From Ceriagrion tenellum (lineage: Eukaryota; Arthropoda; Insecta; Odonata; Coenagrionidae), in assembly GCA_963169105.1 (NCBI GenBank), contig OY720641.1, forward strand, positions 78,381,496 through 78,445,495: a DNA stretch of 64,000 nucleotides, given 5' to 3'. The first letter of the stretch is position 1, and the number at the start of each line of letters is the position of its first letter. The translations under genes were made by a program, and so were the position numbers. This document shows, in pieces, positions 47,660 through 59,581 of the stretch. The notes beneath the pieces were generated by a model. The model saw only the letters and a program-made list of their open reading frames with translations, did no database searches and was not told where the DNA came from.

Positions 47660-48940
47660 ATTCTCCACTTGAATTCTGAGTACAGTCTAAAATAAACTGG
47701 AATTTCATGAGATTCCGAAAAGAGAATAAATTTACCCAAATATTTGGGATTAGCAAATGCCCGGGAAATGGAAAATCCTATTTTGCTCCGTATAAACACA
47801 CATCACCTCACCGTCAGTAGACGGGTACTATTGCCGATGCTCTTGAAGCACAATGGAGGTTTGGTGTCTTGACCCCTCATAGATTCATCCTTCTCGGTGT
47901 AAATATATGAAAGCTCGCAGATACTGCTCAGAGCAGGAGTATTCCATCGTAATGAATGACGATAACCGTGAGTAACGTTTGCTGAATAAGGAAGCGCTCT
48001 TGATTGCTTGCTGCACCGAATCTATTCAAACTTTCATTCCTCTCTCAATGGATTTGAGATCTATTTGATCTCTTCCTTGGAATATTGTTGGATGACATTC
48101 TTAACCTCACGTGTTCCAGATACGCCCCTAATGATGTATCTAATCATGAAAAAAAGTCTACAGTGACGTCTTTTTGTATTATGCAAAAGACACTTTTACC
48201 ATTCGATCGTGTCCTCCTCGCCATCCATCTGTATACCTAATAATAGGGACAATACCAACCTCTTGAGGTTCATACTCTTTTCATTGGAAGCAAAAAATGT
48301 CTCATGCGAGTAAAATGGGGAAGGAGATGAGTGAAAAAGAAAAAAAATGACCTTTTGAAGAATATAATTGGAGAATTCCTGGAAGCTAGAATAAGAGAAC
48401 CGTATAGGAAGTGTAAAACGAGGTGCTTAGGAAGCATTGGTGGCATGAGTGAAGGTATAATTTATAACAAAAAGAAAATCTGCTAAATAATTGTAGCCAA
48501 TAATGGAGTGTAACTTGAAAGATAGGAGCCTTAATCATAGCTCTTGGTTAGTAGTGCAAGCAGTATGATAGAATTTGTCATTTATCATTTTACGAGGCAT
48601 GAATTGGCCATCTTAAATAAATGATAGCTGTAGTTTAATAATAGATGTAGATATTAAATCAAACGATTAGTGATGTTATTTCTGTAATTGATTATATTAC
48701 AAAAGTAAAATTTGACTCTCTTGTCTTGGACTAAGTCATTGCTCACCGCAGTTCAAACTTATGTATTTTTATTCCGAATGTCACGTTTTATTGGAATTGG
48801 GACGGGTAGATCAGAGAACTGAATGAATCGAACGTCAGGTCTATCCTTTTTGTTGTCTCTGTGATGTTTGAACAGTAATTACCTATCTAAGTGGAACATT
48901 GCCTTACTTTCATTCTTTATGATGAATTCTTTCGTCTACG
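47660..48940. other. No recognisable gene
   Basis: AT-rich. CCCAAATATTTGGGATTAG at about 47736 is also found inside the 19.5-20.0 kb insertion (about 19826). Nothing coding recognised. Confidence 0.45.
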
Positions 48941-48944
48941 TAAT

Positions 48945-49466
48945 ACCCTGCGAGTTACCACGAGGGTGTGTGGCAGGGGGTGAAGATCACCAAACATGCA
49001 ACTAGGATATTTAAGGGAGACATGCTAGAGAACAGGGACACATGCAGATAGATGGTTAGTATCTACATAATAAGAAAGGGATTATTGGTTGTTATTACAT
49101 GCATCATGCACTACAGACTACTCTAACTATATTTTTCCTATATATCCCTTTGCTACGCTGCCTATTGTTCTCTCTTATGGTTCGCGGGAAAAATGACATT
49201 TTAAATCTATCGGTACGACAATCTATCTCTCTAATTTTGTTAATATGATCAAACCTAGCGTAATACGCAGGGGTTCTCAATATATATCTAACGTCATCTG
49301 TGAACAAATCGGTTTCGAATTTACGTAAAAGGTTTAACCTAAATTTTAACCTGCGTTCTGATAGTGATTCCCATCCTAGTTCTTCTATTAAACTCGTAAC
49401 ACATATACAATTATCATAGCGGCCTTTAACAAACCTATCGGATCTTTCTTCTTTGTACCACATCAA
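48945..49466 (-). pseudogene. Non-LTR RT C-terminus with 3' UTR, open frame kept
   Basis: On the minus strand, 49466-49104 is a 120-codon open frame. It contains CVTSLIEELGWESLSERRLK, FRLNLLRKFETDLF, RFDHINKIREIDCRTDRFKM and SFFPRTI. This is the same C-terminal module as at 46.58-46.83 kb but a clearly different subfamily (many substitutions, longer C-terminal tail). The 3' UTR runs to about 48945, with CCCCCTGCCACACACCCTCG and ACTCGCAGGGTAT, the family's 3' end. RT catalytic motifs lie outside the copy. Confidence 0.85.
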
Positions 49467-49984
49467 GCCTAATACTTCTCAATAATTAGCTATATCTAAT
49501 GATCACTCTATATTCTGAACTTATTACGGTAGGGTATCATTTCTATTTGTGAATAACAAAATAAATGGGCATATTCATAATTCCTGTTATTAGAGGGCCG
49601 GCCACCGTTTACATATTCAAGTTAAATGTGAGTAAGCTGCTACTATATTGTTTCTGAGAGTATTTTTTCTGGATGCGGTGAAAGTAATGGATTTTTCAAG
49701 TACATATTTGGAGGGCGACCTGTTTCCTTAAAAGGGTTTGCGTAAATTACGCATATAATAATAATAATTTTACTGCCCCTTTAAACATGATCCAAGATTA
49801 CAAAATCACTTAGCAAAAATAGTTGATAGGAGCTTTAGGTGACCCATAAGGCATTGCCTGTTGTTGGGGGCACCTTCAGGACAGATGCAATAGATATAGA
49901 AAAATGATCACTGCATAGGTGACAGTATAAAAGTTAATACAGAAAAAATTCAACAATCAGAGTTTTACCAGCTTAAGAAAAGAT

Positions 49985-50458
49985 TTAATATGATTGGCCT
50001 ATGTAATTTGTAGTGGCAAATAATTGGTATAAATATAGATAAAACATCGTTTGCACAATGTTAAGTTTGGCTTTGGCAAAACATATAACAGGTTGGGCCT
50101 GGGCATGATCGTAGGCATGACTTTTTTCCAATATCTTTGGGCTATTCCAACTACGGTGGTAAAACGACCGTAATACCTTATAAACATACATTTGCCTCAC
50201 GGGTAATATCCGCAGCTTGACTAACAAGGAAAAAGATGGTGAAAGGTAGCCTTCTATGGCTATGATTCTGATAATTGATTTCTGGGTAGTTTCTACTCTT
50301 TTAAATGAGTTTTTGTAAGCACCACCCCAGTTGATGAGACCATAGTTTAGCTTTGAATTGAAAATGGCAGAACATACGTTGTACATTAGACTTAAGGAGC
50401 ACTTATTTCTAATGAAATAAAACTTAATTTTACAATTTTTAAAACTATTTTTGTACAT
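49985..50458 (-). pseudogene. ORF2 C-terminal region
   Basis: An open 157-codon minus-strand frame continues after the RT thumb. LMYNVCSAIFNSKLNYGLIN and WGGA match the usual Y.....S.L.YG...WG block, and KRVETTQKSIIRIIA and VYKVLRSF are typical of the post-RT tail. The N-terminal segment (KNSFKNCKIKFYFIRNK) is joined to the RT by a frame change at about 50460-50475. No RNase H domain is seen. Confidence 0.8.
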
Positions 50459-50474
50459 TTTTAATGTGTATCTC

Positions 50475-51525
50475 CTATTTTAATTGCTCATTAATTATGA
50501 CGCCCAGGTATTTATATTCTTTGGTACGTTCCAGTGTAAAACAGTCACTGCAACCAAAATTAGAACACATTGGAGAATGGTATACTATATTCAGGTCAAT
50601 CAGAAAACGATTACAAACATTGAAACATTTGATTTTGTCACTTAATTTCAGTTTGTTGCTTGAAAACCATTTACTTATTTTATGTACATCAGATTGCACG
50701 TATTTTTCTACCTCCTCCCAGTTCATACCTGAATACGTCAGAGCTATATCATCTGTGAACGCAATTAATTGACCAATAAGATTTAGTTCACATAGGTCAT
50801 TTATATAAATTAGAAATAAAATAGAACCCAACATCGAACCTTGCGGCACACCTGAACTGATGTACTTTAAACTACTGTATCTGGTTGAGACTTACAAATT
50901 GGGAAAGTAACGACAAGTAGCTTTCGAACCAATTTAGAGCTATGCCACGTATTCCGGCCAGTCTTAGAATGTCCAGTAGGATCCTGTGATTCAACGTATT
51001 AAAAGCTTTTTTAATATCTATGAAGAGAGCAGCAGTTCTTTTGTTACGGTTGATAGATTGATAGATAGGGCTCATAAAATTTTCCAGGGCATCCTCTGTA
51101 CCTTTTACCATTCCTAAATCCATATTGTTTGCTATCAAAATATTTACTATTGTCCAGGAAATTTAATAGCCTCTTTTCACAAGTTTCTCAAGTACATTTG
51201 AATAAATGGAGAGCAATGAGATCGGCCTATAGCTGTGCATATCACGCAGATCTCCTTTTTTGTGAATAGGTTCAACAACTGCTTCCTTTAAAGTAGCAGG
51301 AAATTTGCCGTTTGTGAAGCTTAAGTTGAACAAATTGCAGAGTATGTCTAAGATGTCAGGTATGATTATTTTTGATAGGCCTGCAGGCTGTATCCTATCA
51401 GACCCGGCAGCTATTCTTGAAGAGAGAGCATTATCAGTTTTAAGTATTTCAGGTGAGGTGACCGGCTCTAGAAAGAAAGAATTTGGACTAAAATTAATTC
51501 TACCTTTTGGTGAGGTAGTTATCAA
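50475..51525 (-). pseudogene. ORF2 reverse transcriptase domain, frameshifted
   Basis: RT palm and fingers in three frames. 51525-51163 has the finger region (AAGSDRIQPAGL, VVEPIHKKGD, SYRPISLLSIYSNVLEKLV). 51138-50872 has motif A (AALFIDIKKAFNTLNHRILL, keeping the catalytic Asp) and WFESYLS. 50849-50475 has motif B (PQGSMLGSILFLIYINDL), motif C as FTDD (FADD is usual; both Asp kept) and the thumb start (WFSSNKLKLS, KEYKYLGVIINEQL). Frameshifts lie at about 51140-51165 and 50865-50885. All key Asp codons survive, so inactivation comes from the frame changes. Confidence 0.85.
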
Positions 51526-52024
51526 TGAGACGATATGTGCATTAGGATATTTTTTAGTTGACTCAAATATGCTAATGAAATATTTGTTGAATGTATTCGC
51601 AATAAGAACTTGATCAGTAATTGTTCGATTTTTAATTACCTATTAATTCCTATTTCTAACTACGTTTCAGCTTTTCTCCCGTTAACTCATTGAAGGTATT
51701 CCACTGCCTTTTTGCGTTTCCACTTGACTGTTCGAATTGCTGCATATAGTAGTTGTTTGCAGTGTTGCGTAGGGAGGTACGCAAATTGTTCCTAAATTAA
51801 TGCAGGCTTTTCTCAAGCCATCACTGTGCGGGTGACGACGGTGTTTTGTGAATAGATTTTTTCCGCTCAATCGTTTTCATTAAGGAATCAGTCTGACAGG
51901 GTTTTAATTTAACAGTATTGTCATGTGTAAACTTTTTTATTTCAGACTCATTTAAACAAATTTTTATTTTGTCTAAGAATAATGCAAAGGAATTGGAGAC
52001 ATCATTTTCATCGTATAAGTCACT

Positions 52025-52635
52025 TCAAGTTTGACACTGAACTTTTTCCTTAAATAATCTGTGACAAAAGTACTTTGTTTCGGTACAATTTGCTTGTTTA
52101 CTTTTGTTGGTATCGTGTACACATCGATTTGAAATAGTGAGAGAAAATGCAAAGTGATCAGTTATCGCCAAGTGCAACACCCTGATACTGAGTTCTAACT
52201 TATATGAGTTGAAGAATCTAGAGAATATATGATCTAGACAAGTAGCAGTTAGTTTTGTGATTCTGGTTGGTTCATTTATCAAGCTAGTTAAACCATATGT
52301 GCTGAGGATATTAATATATTTGTCGGAATTGCTATTGGATATTAGTATATTTACATTCATATCACCTAGAAATACTAAATTATTTGATATATTTTTTAGC
52401 AACGATTCTAATTCAATACTAAATTGATTTTTTTAATTCTTTGATCCCTGTAAACAACAAGGAGATCAAAAACACAGAATTCACACTTGACGTTAATAAA
52501 TAAGCAGTCAGCAGAACTTAAGTTACAAGACTTAATCACGGATTGAATACCACTTTTTATGAACAACATTACACCCCTTGCTCTTCCCGAGGCGTTACAA
52601 TTTGCAAAAGCAGTGTATCCATTTATTTTGTACAA
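52025..52635 (-). pseudogene. ORF2 endonuclease domain, broken
   Basis: AP-endonuclease-type domain that nicks target DNA. The first part (52635-52408) includes GRARGVMLFIKSG. The second (52402-52025) holds NNLVFLGDMNVNIL (the GD.N catalytic motif), INEPTRITKLTATCLDHIF and LAITDHFAFSL (the SDH-type motif, here TDH). A stop and frame change at 52403-52408 separate the two parts. The N-terminal start of ORF2 is not clear; about 52640-52820 was not resolved. Confidence 0.8.
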
Positions 52636-52822
52636 ATGTATTTCATCACTTGATATCCAAATTTAAGTTATAGCTCTTTTGTCAGGTTGGTATGACATGC
52701 CATTTACGTGCGAAAGCAATAAATTAAAATTGCTTTTGACACTTCGAATATTTTGGTGAAAGATTGACAGAGAGTTTTTAACGTGAAGCGTATTTTTAAT
52801 GGATTACTACCCTTTGATTTTT

Positions 52823-53825
52823 TTATATTTTGGCGATGTCTTCTATACATCTAAGTACAAAGACTGGCTCTTTATCGGCCTTCCTCATTAATATTTTACC
52901 CCCTCTTACCCACAAGTATTTGTACTGCTTTTTCTTCTTTATCTCTTTCGCTGCATTCAACACCCTTCTTCTTCCTGGGCAGAGAGCCTCGTTGACATAG
53001 ACATGCTTGTCGGGAGCGTCCAAGAGGAGGTGACGAGTTGAGAGATTACGTTTCACTCTACGCTTTGCCAGGGGGTCTATTCTTTATATTCTCGAAATTT
53101 CCGAGTCTTGACTGTGACGAAATTTTGACGTCAGAGTTGCGGACAATTCAAAGGGGAGCATTCGAAAGTTGTGATTTGTCGGGGAATTCGACGTCACATC
53201 CACGGATTGACCGCGTCGATTTCTTACTGAATAAGGCCCCAGGAAGTCGTCCTTGGTGCGTTTATTTGTAAAATTAACGTGAATATCACTCCCTGACTCA
53301 CATCCCGGCTTGGATTTAAACGGGTAGCAGTTGTCAATATCATCAACACTCGCATTCACTCCCAATTCTGCCCCTGTTTTACTCACGACTTCAGGTAGGT
53401 TGTTTAAATTTGCTGGAATGCCGTATATTTCCACACAATTGGAGACAGAGGGTTATTCAAGGTCATCTACACGGTTACTCTGCGCCAGGAGAGAGGAGTT
53501 CTGAAGTCACTCTGCTTTCTCGTTGCACTGATCTAGGCGTTGGCCTAGAGATTCAATTATTTTAACAGAATCATCCAGTCTGTCGTATAATTTTCTTAGA
53601 AATATCACATGAAGTACCATCCTCGCAGGCAAGTACCATACTCGACCTTCTTTTCGCACTGCAGTCATTGCACCTCCAGTTTTGACTGCTAGCTGAAATT
53701 GCCTCAATTTCTTCTTTACCTAATGGAATTTCTAAACAATTTCCATGGAATTTCTTTTGGCAATCAGCACAGGACACAAAAACAAAGTTACGAGTAGATT
53801 TCTTGCAGATATAACACTGCAACAT
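52823..53825 (-). pseudogene. Retrotransposon ORF1 with PHD finger, frameshifted
   Basis: Starts at ATG 53825. Residues 4-55 form a C4HC3 PHD-type zinc finger: C4, C7, C19, C22, H27, C30, C52, C55 (CYIC, CADC, HGNC and WRCNDC). A coil-like segment with KIIESLGQRLDQCNEKAE follows in a second frame (53707-53507). A third segment (53434-53084) has MEIYGIPANLNNLPEVVSKT and DDIDNCYPF, matching the EI.GIP...NE-type region of retrotransposon ORF1 proteins. The last segment (53056-52823) has KHVYVNEALCPGRRRVLNAA, KKKQYKYLWVRGGKILMRK and a terminal DI.KI. ORF1 proteins bind element RNA. At least three frame changes interrupt it. Confidence 0.85.
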
Positions 53826-53990
53826 TCTGTTTAACCTGTGATTTGACTGTGTTTAACACTGTTTAAACACTGATAAACACCGGTTTTGCAAGCCAAAATC
53901 AGATAACACTCAGAATTGCGTAACACTGGCATTTGTCAACCTGGGAGCGGAACACCTGCGAACGCTATGAGAGACCAGACGAGACTTAAA

Positions 53991-56585
53991 TATGTGATAA
54001 GACGTTTTAGGCAACAGGACATATGTAATTTTTTCCACAAAAACTTTTTAAAATTCGAAAGACAACCTGGATTTTGACGGTAAGGCGGTATTAAATATTT
54101 TCTGGTATATTATTATTTATTTCTACCATCAAAATGAAAACCGGATATTACTCAGCCACGCCTCAAAACCAAAATTTTGAAATATTATCAATTTCCTCAG
54201 TGGTTGTGGATGAGTTCGAAAAGTCAAACTAAGGAATAAAGATGGTATAGAGTACCATCGAGAATTCAGAAATCAGAACATTTTCCAACTTGTGAGATGT
54301 GTTTTTCTCTGAATGCTATGTTGTGTGACTCTATGATGGAGCATTTGTCGAATTTCGGATCCCAAATCAAAAGTTTAAAATCCTTCAATCAGTATTTAGA
54401 CATTCAACTAAACATTGTTTACTTTCTGTTCAAAATGTGACCAATCCATCCTTACTAATGACGCTGCAATTTTGAACGTTCTCACCTTTCTTACTAACGT
54501 CGCTCCGCGAATCAAGAGTCCTTGTAATGGTGCTGATGCGTGTTAGGTTTCTTGCCCACATACCGCTCAAATTTCACTTTATAATGACATCATTGGCTTC
54601 TGAAATTGGTCGCATCTGTCATTATGTAGGGCAACATGTATCTTAATGTGGGTGGGAAGCCAAATATATTCTCATTTCAAATGTCTACATTTTGTTCTCA
54701 ATGCGTCTCCACAAATCATTTTTTACTCATCGCATATTGTACTAATCAATGTTCATACATATTGGTGTCTCAAGAATTTGGTCTTAAGCTTCAGTAATAT
54801 TATGCCCTTAATCGTGGTTGAAAGAACCAAAATTGGTGCTTCTATGAGAGATGGAAAGTTTTAGCCGGACAACATCTCATTGGATATACCTCCCTTGTAA
54901 ACAAGATTTATTTGTATACCTACCAACGAGTATAGTGGCCTACACTTCCGGTTAATACTTAATACATATGTATGCATGAGCTACGACAATTTGACGTCTC
55001 CTTACAAGCAGAATATTTTATTTGCAGTGATATGAGCATTTGATGGCAGTATAAGCATTAAAGCCCATGCCACCGGAAAAGCGAAATGAAAAACAATTTT
55101 AAGTTTATCGGGTTAATGCTGAAATGGCCTCCATAAAATTCTGCAAATGATGCAAATTTCGATGGAACCACCTTTTCCCTCCACGGTTTTCTATGGATCA
55201 CCTTATTTCGCTTCTGTTACAGTGATTATGCCAAGTTTTTAACGTCGGCAGTAACTTTTACCCTTTTTCTGCTCTTATTTTAGCTTGCATATGAAGTTGT
55301 GTAAGCAGGCCACTCTGGGGTTTTCCGTCAGCCACCCAAATGCCTGTACATACCTATAGATCATTCCTTTGGGAAATCTCCTCTCTTATTTGCAATTTTC
55401 CTCACGTCTCGGATCGTATTTATCACCGTTAACCTTGGCATATCTTTCGAAATTTATGAAGGTATCCATAATTTCCTTATCCTCGCACATCTAAAGGCGC
55501 TGTGCGCCGGGGACCCTTGGAAAACTTTCATTTCGTATCCTTGGTGCTGGTGCGGATGCATTTTTTTTGGTCAGATTTCAAAGAGAGCAAGGGACCCTAG
55601 GGTTTGAAAAATGAAAGAGCATGCAGCGAAGGGCCACGGAATGGGAGAATGGACGCCGATCTCAAAAGGCCGGCTACGCTATAAATCCCTTAGACCTCTT
55701 TTCTTGTATCACACTTGGGTTTTCCGTTATTTTTTCCAGATTTATTTTTCCCGCCGGCCTGACTTGGGCGAAGCTTCCATTTACACCACTTAGGCGACCA
55801 GAAAACCTAAAGCTTTGATCAGGACTCGGGGATAACTGCGCCCTTGGAGCGACTCTAGACTTCTCTAAAGGAATTATAACATCCATGGAGTTCGAGAAGC
55901 GGGGAAATAATAAATAACCCACTTAATGTAATGGAGAGTCAGTTTGAGCAATTGAACTCAATGGAGAACTACTGTTTCAATGCTCATTTTTTAAAATAAA
56001 GTCGAAATGTTGATATTATACTTTGTATCGCTGATGTGGACTTTGGATTTTCTGACACCAGTGGCTTAAGTTAGTAGTTAGTAGACCTTTTAGCTGAATA
56101 TTTAATCGATTGAGATGGTGAAAAATTTAGCCTGTTTACTTTATTTCATTCCTGACATTTTTTAATAAAATAAACCATGTCTCAAATAAATATCTTATTG
56201 CCCACTAATAATTAGCTTGGGCAAAATCCGAAGGTATTGTGATTTTCAGGGGAAATTCTTTGTCTATTGGAAGACGCAAAATTGTCAAAGCCCGAGGAAA
56301 GAAATATTTTCAGTGGACATAATGAAGTCATATGGTTTATATTACTCCTCGGCATTCTGTTCAGCCGCATCCCACCTGGAACGAATGTGTCCGACTTTCG
56401 TCATTTACAAACAATGCGAGACCCGACTTTCCCTTTTTTAGATCACATCATTTTGATGGAGATTATTTTGGTGTGGCAGTTGAGCACATATAGCATTCTT
56501 AGCAGTATACAGCGTATTCAAAGATCCAATGAGAAGTTGATGTCAATGGTTTCTGCTCAACTTTGCTGAAGTTCATTGTGAATAA
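53991..56585. other. No recognisable gene
   Basis: AT-rich with overlapping short ORFs at 55611-55922 and 56217-56569, none with a recognisable domain. Confidence 0.45.
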
Positions 56586-56587
56586 TG

Positions 56588-56753
56588 AAAAAGAAAACTT
56601 TGTTTGATTCCACCAATTTATTTTTAAGGTACGACTAGTTTCGACGCAGTGGCGTCATCTTCGGGTGCGTACCCGTGCCTGTAGATGGCGCCGCTACGTC
56701 GAAACTAGTTGTACCTTAAAAATAAATTGGTGAAAGCACACAGTTTTCTTTTT
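56588..56753. repeat. Solo PLE-terminal-repeat-like palindrome
   Basis: Arms 56588-56660 and 56683-56753 are inverted repeats of about 72 bp (shared CACCAATTTATTTTTAAGGT, then ACTAGTTTCGACG), with a 22-bp centre. Both arms hold the hammerhead-like layout, on the minus strand at about 56632-56668 and the plus strand at about 56678-56712: CUGAAGA-like box, an extra U, stem GACGC/GCGUC (minus copy), GAAA, palindrome ACTAGT, then C (minus) or T (plus). One box position is mutated in each arm. Confidence 0.8.
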
Positions 56754-59460
56754 AATTCTTCACCAAATGAGAATTATTATTCTTTCTAGGCTTACCTAGT
56801 AAGACAATAAAATATAATTCAGTTTTAGTTCATTTTATTGTGAGCTAAGATCTTGATAAATCTGAAGAATAAAATACGACTGGTGGTCAATAATAAAATA
56901 TGTTGACGCATGCAATTTGGTATCTCATCGTACTTTTTTCATTGCTAGAACTTAACAAATGGTAAAATGAGGTAAATATTAGTCGAAATCGACAGATTGT
57001 GTTGCTTTATGAAACAAATATTGTGTGTGATGCTAATTTATCAGAACTACGACCAGTTTACAAATTTAAATTTTTCAAATTAGTTTGCCTGATAAACCAA
57101 CTACGACTAATCTGAATCATTTAAACCCAATAAATGTTTTCAAGAGCGGTTGCCTAAAAAGAGAATTGAGTTAGGAGCTGCAGTGAGGCAATCATTGGGT
57201 TGATAACAAGTGATGATGCTCAGTTGCAATGATTTGATTTGTTACTTAAATCCGAGATTTTCTTGAAACCTTGGATACATTAACGAGGTCAGTTTAATTT
57301 TTCACTTACACTTGGTGAAATCCATGTTGCTCCCTGTAAGTCTTTATTCGGAACTTTAGTTGACACTATTGTCATATTTTAGCACTTGCTAAACTTATCA
57401 GGCGTGCGCCATTGTCATTTGTTTTCTCATTCAAAGGGTACAAAACATAGGTACAAAACCTCTATTTTGTGTCCATGCTTATTTCAGATTAGCATCTCCC
57501 ATTAGGATTTTTAGGTCTTAGGCCAGTATCTTCTCACTATTTCTTCAAGGTTATCGTCAAAATATCTTTTATATTTCTTCTTCGACATCCTCTATAAGTT
57601 CATAGTAAGATATAATAGAAGCGTTTTGGATCTTTCCTTTCAATCTTGTTAGGCACAATCTTTCTCTAATGTTTCTTACGTTTCTTAAGCTTATAACCGG
57701 TGGTTTCTTTTTTATGGCATTTCCGATACGTGCGTGGTTATTCACGTATTAGCACCCACAATAGAATGAGATAACACTCTTATCGTATCGTTTATTATTA
57801 AATGGCAGACTTGTGTCATGCAGTTCCTTTAAATTATAGTTATTATTGTCTTTTTCTTCCATCAATTTGTATAATTTTTTCCGAGATTGCCATCGTTGTA
57901 GCATTCTATGCACCATTTCATATTTCCTTACAATTAATTGTTAGTTGAGATGGTTAACAGTTTGATCCATCCGCATTTGAGGCTTTTTTGGGTGTTTCTT
58001 GGCAGCAAAGTTTTAACGGGTCGTCAACCCGATGTCCTATTCCCAATCTGAAGTCCCTCTCAGCCTGGCTTCAACCTTACGTAGATTTGTCGCATATGAG
58101 AAGCTTTAGCATTGCCCTGCTACCTCCGACTTAGCTCTTGAGGTTGCTGGAGCAGGCAAGCCCATCGCCACCACATGGTGAGGATACCTTTGGGGAGGGA
58201 GTAAACGGTAAAAGGTGTGGTAAATTTTATCATCTTGTACCAAGATGCAAGTGTCAAAGATGGGTGTACCAATAGCTCGTAGGCGTCATTTACTTGAAAA
58301 TGTATCCAAATTTAGAGCTGTTCTTTTTTCGAATTATTTAACCATTACTAAATGAAGTAATGCATGAAAGGAATTAATTTTACTAATGGTACCGATTTTT
58401 TTACTGTCTTTTTAGTCTTAAACTCTATACCGTGAAAGTAACACCTAGAGGGCGAGATGAGACGAGGGGTGTTGGGGTATTTGCCATAGAAGGGGATGTA
58501 TTGGTACAAAGAAGGAAAAACAGGTGATGAATTATATGTGAACGATCGGTCTTATGCTCGCGTCGTGCATTTATATAATCGACGAAAATGAAAAATTATT
58601 CTCCAAAAAAAAGAGTTTTTAGAAGTGGACTCTAGATTATTACTGTTTATTTCGTTTTGCCGTTTAAGAATAGTTCAATAATAGAAAGGGTTAAGTTCAC
58701 GAGCTTCAAATTGCAGACTGGGAAAATTGCCATGAGAAATTCCTGCCCGGTAGGTAGCCATATTCCTTTCCTTTGATCCGCACCGACCCTGCGGTGCTTC
58801 CTATCGCATTTCACGCCTCAAGGCCTGAACGTGAGCGATTTTTTCATCGTGTATAATGAATCGTGAGGGTGGTGGCGGTGGAGCAAATAGATTATGGCGA
58901 AGAGAGGACGTGGTTGGAGTGACGTAGAGCCGTGAATTCTTCAATATTGAATGGTCCACGGGAGATAAACGCATTGAATTGGAAAAATGCAAATTTTCGG
59001 TATTTGATTTTAGGTCACGTCAAACCAACTTGCGGTATATATTTGCACCAGCTCCCCGCGGGCCCGCTTCCACGAACGATTTGCAGAAAATGATTTGCAC
59101 ACTTCTAGTGTGAAATTGTTGAATTGAAAATTTTAGCCATAAAAGGTCGGTGAGAGAAAAACGCTTGTTCAAAGAAAGGAATGTACTGTCAAAGTTGGAC
59201 CAATATCCATTCAGTGACCGGTTTTGATACAAGGTATCGCCATGAGGCACCTTTTCGATATCTTGTATCGAAACTGGCCGCCATACAATTGTCAGTGGTA
59301 TTTGCCTACACATTTTTCTTGAATGATTATGAAGGAGTTCCATCCTGTATCATCTGATACTATTGAATCATGTGACTGAAACATTTGTACTCGTAGCTAT
59401 GGATCTAAGGGTCAAAATTTAAGACACGCTGGGTTCTCAATTTTAAAAGAACTATGGAAC
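56754..59460. other. No recognisable gene
   Basis: AT-rich. The block at about 58020-58200 (ACGGGTCGTCAACCCGATGT, GAGGTTGCTGGAGCAGGCAA, CCCATCGCCACCAC) is compositionally distinct and looks like a transposon 3' region I cannot place. The short minus ORFs at 58801-59343 are unrecognised. Confidence 0.4.
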
Positions 59461-59474
59461 TAGCCGCGCAGTAA

Positions 59475-59538
59475 CTTAAACGGAGCCACACGCTAGTGAT
59501 CACAAATGTGTGCTCACTAGCGTGTGACTCCGTTAAAG
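59475..59538. repeat. Hairpin with about 28-bp arms
   Basis: AACGGAGCCACACGCTAGTG and its near-perfect reverse complement CACTAGCGTGTGACTCCGTT form a stem with a short loop around ATCACAAATGTGTGCT. A partial third copy, GTGTGACTCCGT, follows at about 59551-59562. The left flank GAACTAGCCGCG resembles the dispersed repeat at 13592 and 28239. Confidence 0.8.
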
Positions 59539-59581
59539 TGTGATCACAATTGTGTGACTCCGTGTCAATCCATGACAATCA

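Larger units (their letters stand above)
49755..53990 (-). mobile_element. Near full-length non-LTR retrotransposon (4.2 kb, broken)
   Basis: Minus-strand element with a 5' UTR (about 53990-53826), ORF1 (53825-52823), ORF2 (about 52635-49985) and a 3' UTR ending in a (TTA/AAT)n run at about 49757-49775. The order PHD-finger ORF1, AP-type endonuclease, RT fits CR1/L2/Jockey-group elements of arthropods. Each coding region is split by several frameshifts and stops, so it is inactive, but all domains are still present. It belongs to a different family from the short 3' ends at 46-49.5 kb. Target-site duplications were not identified, and the 5' limit is approximate. Confidence 0.85.

Noticed and set aside
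57500..57950. Minus-strand retroelement coding region
   Set aside because: A few residues could fit an RT-associated segment, but no motif is clear and stops are frequent.
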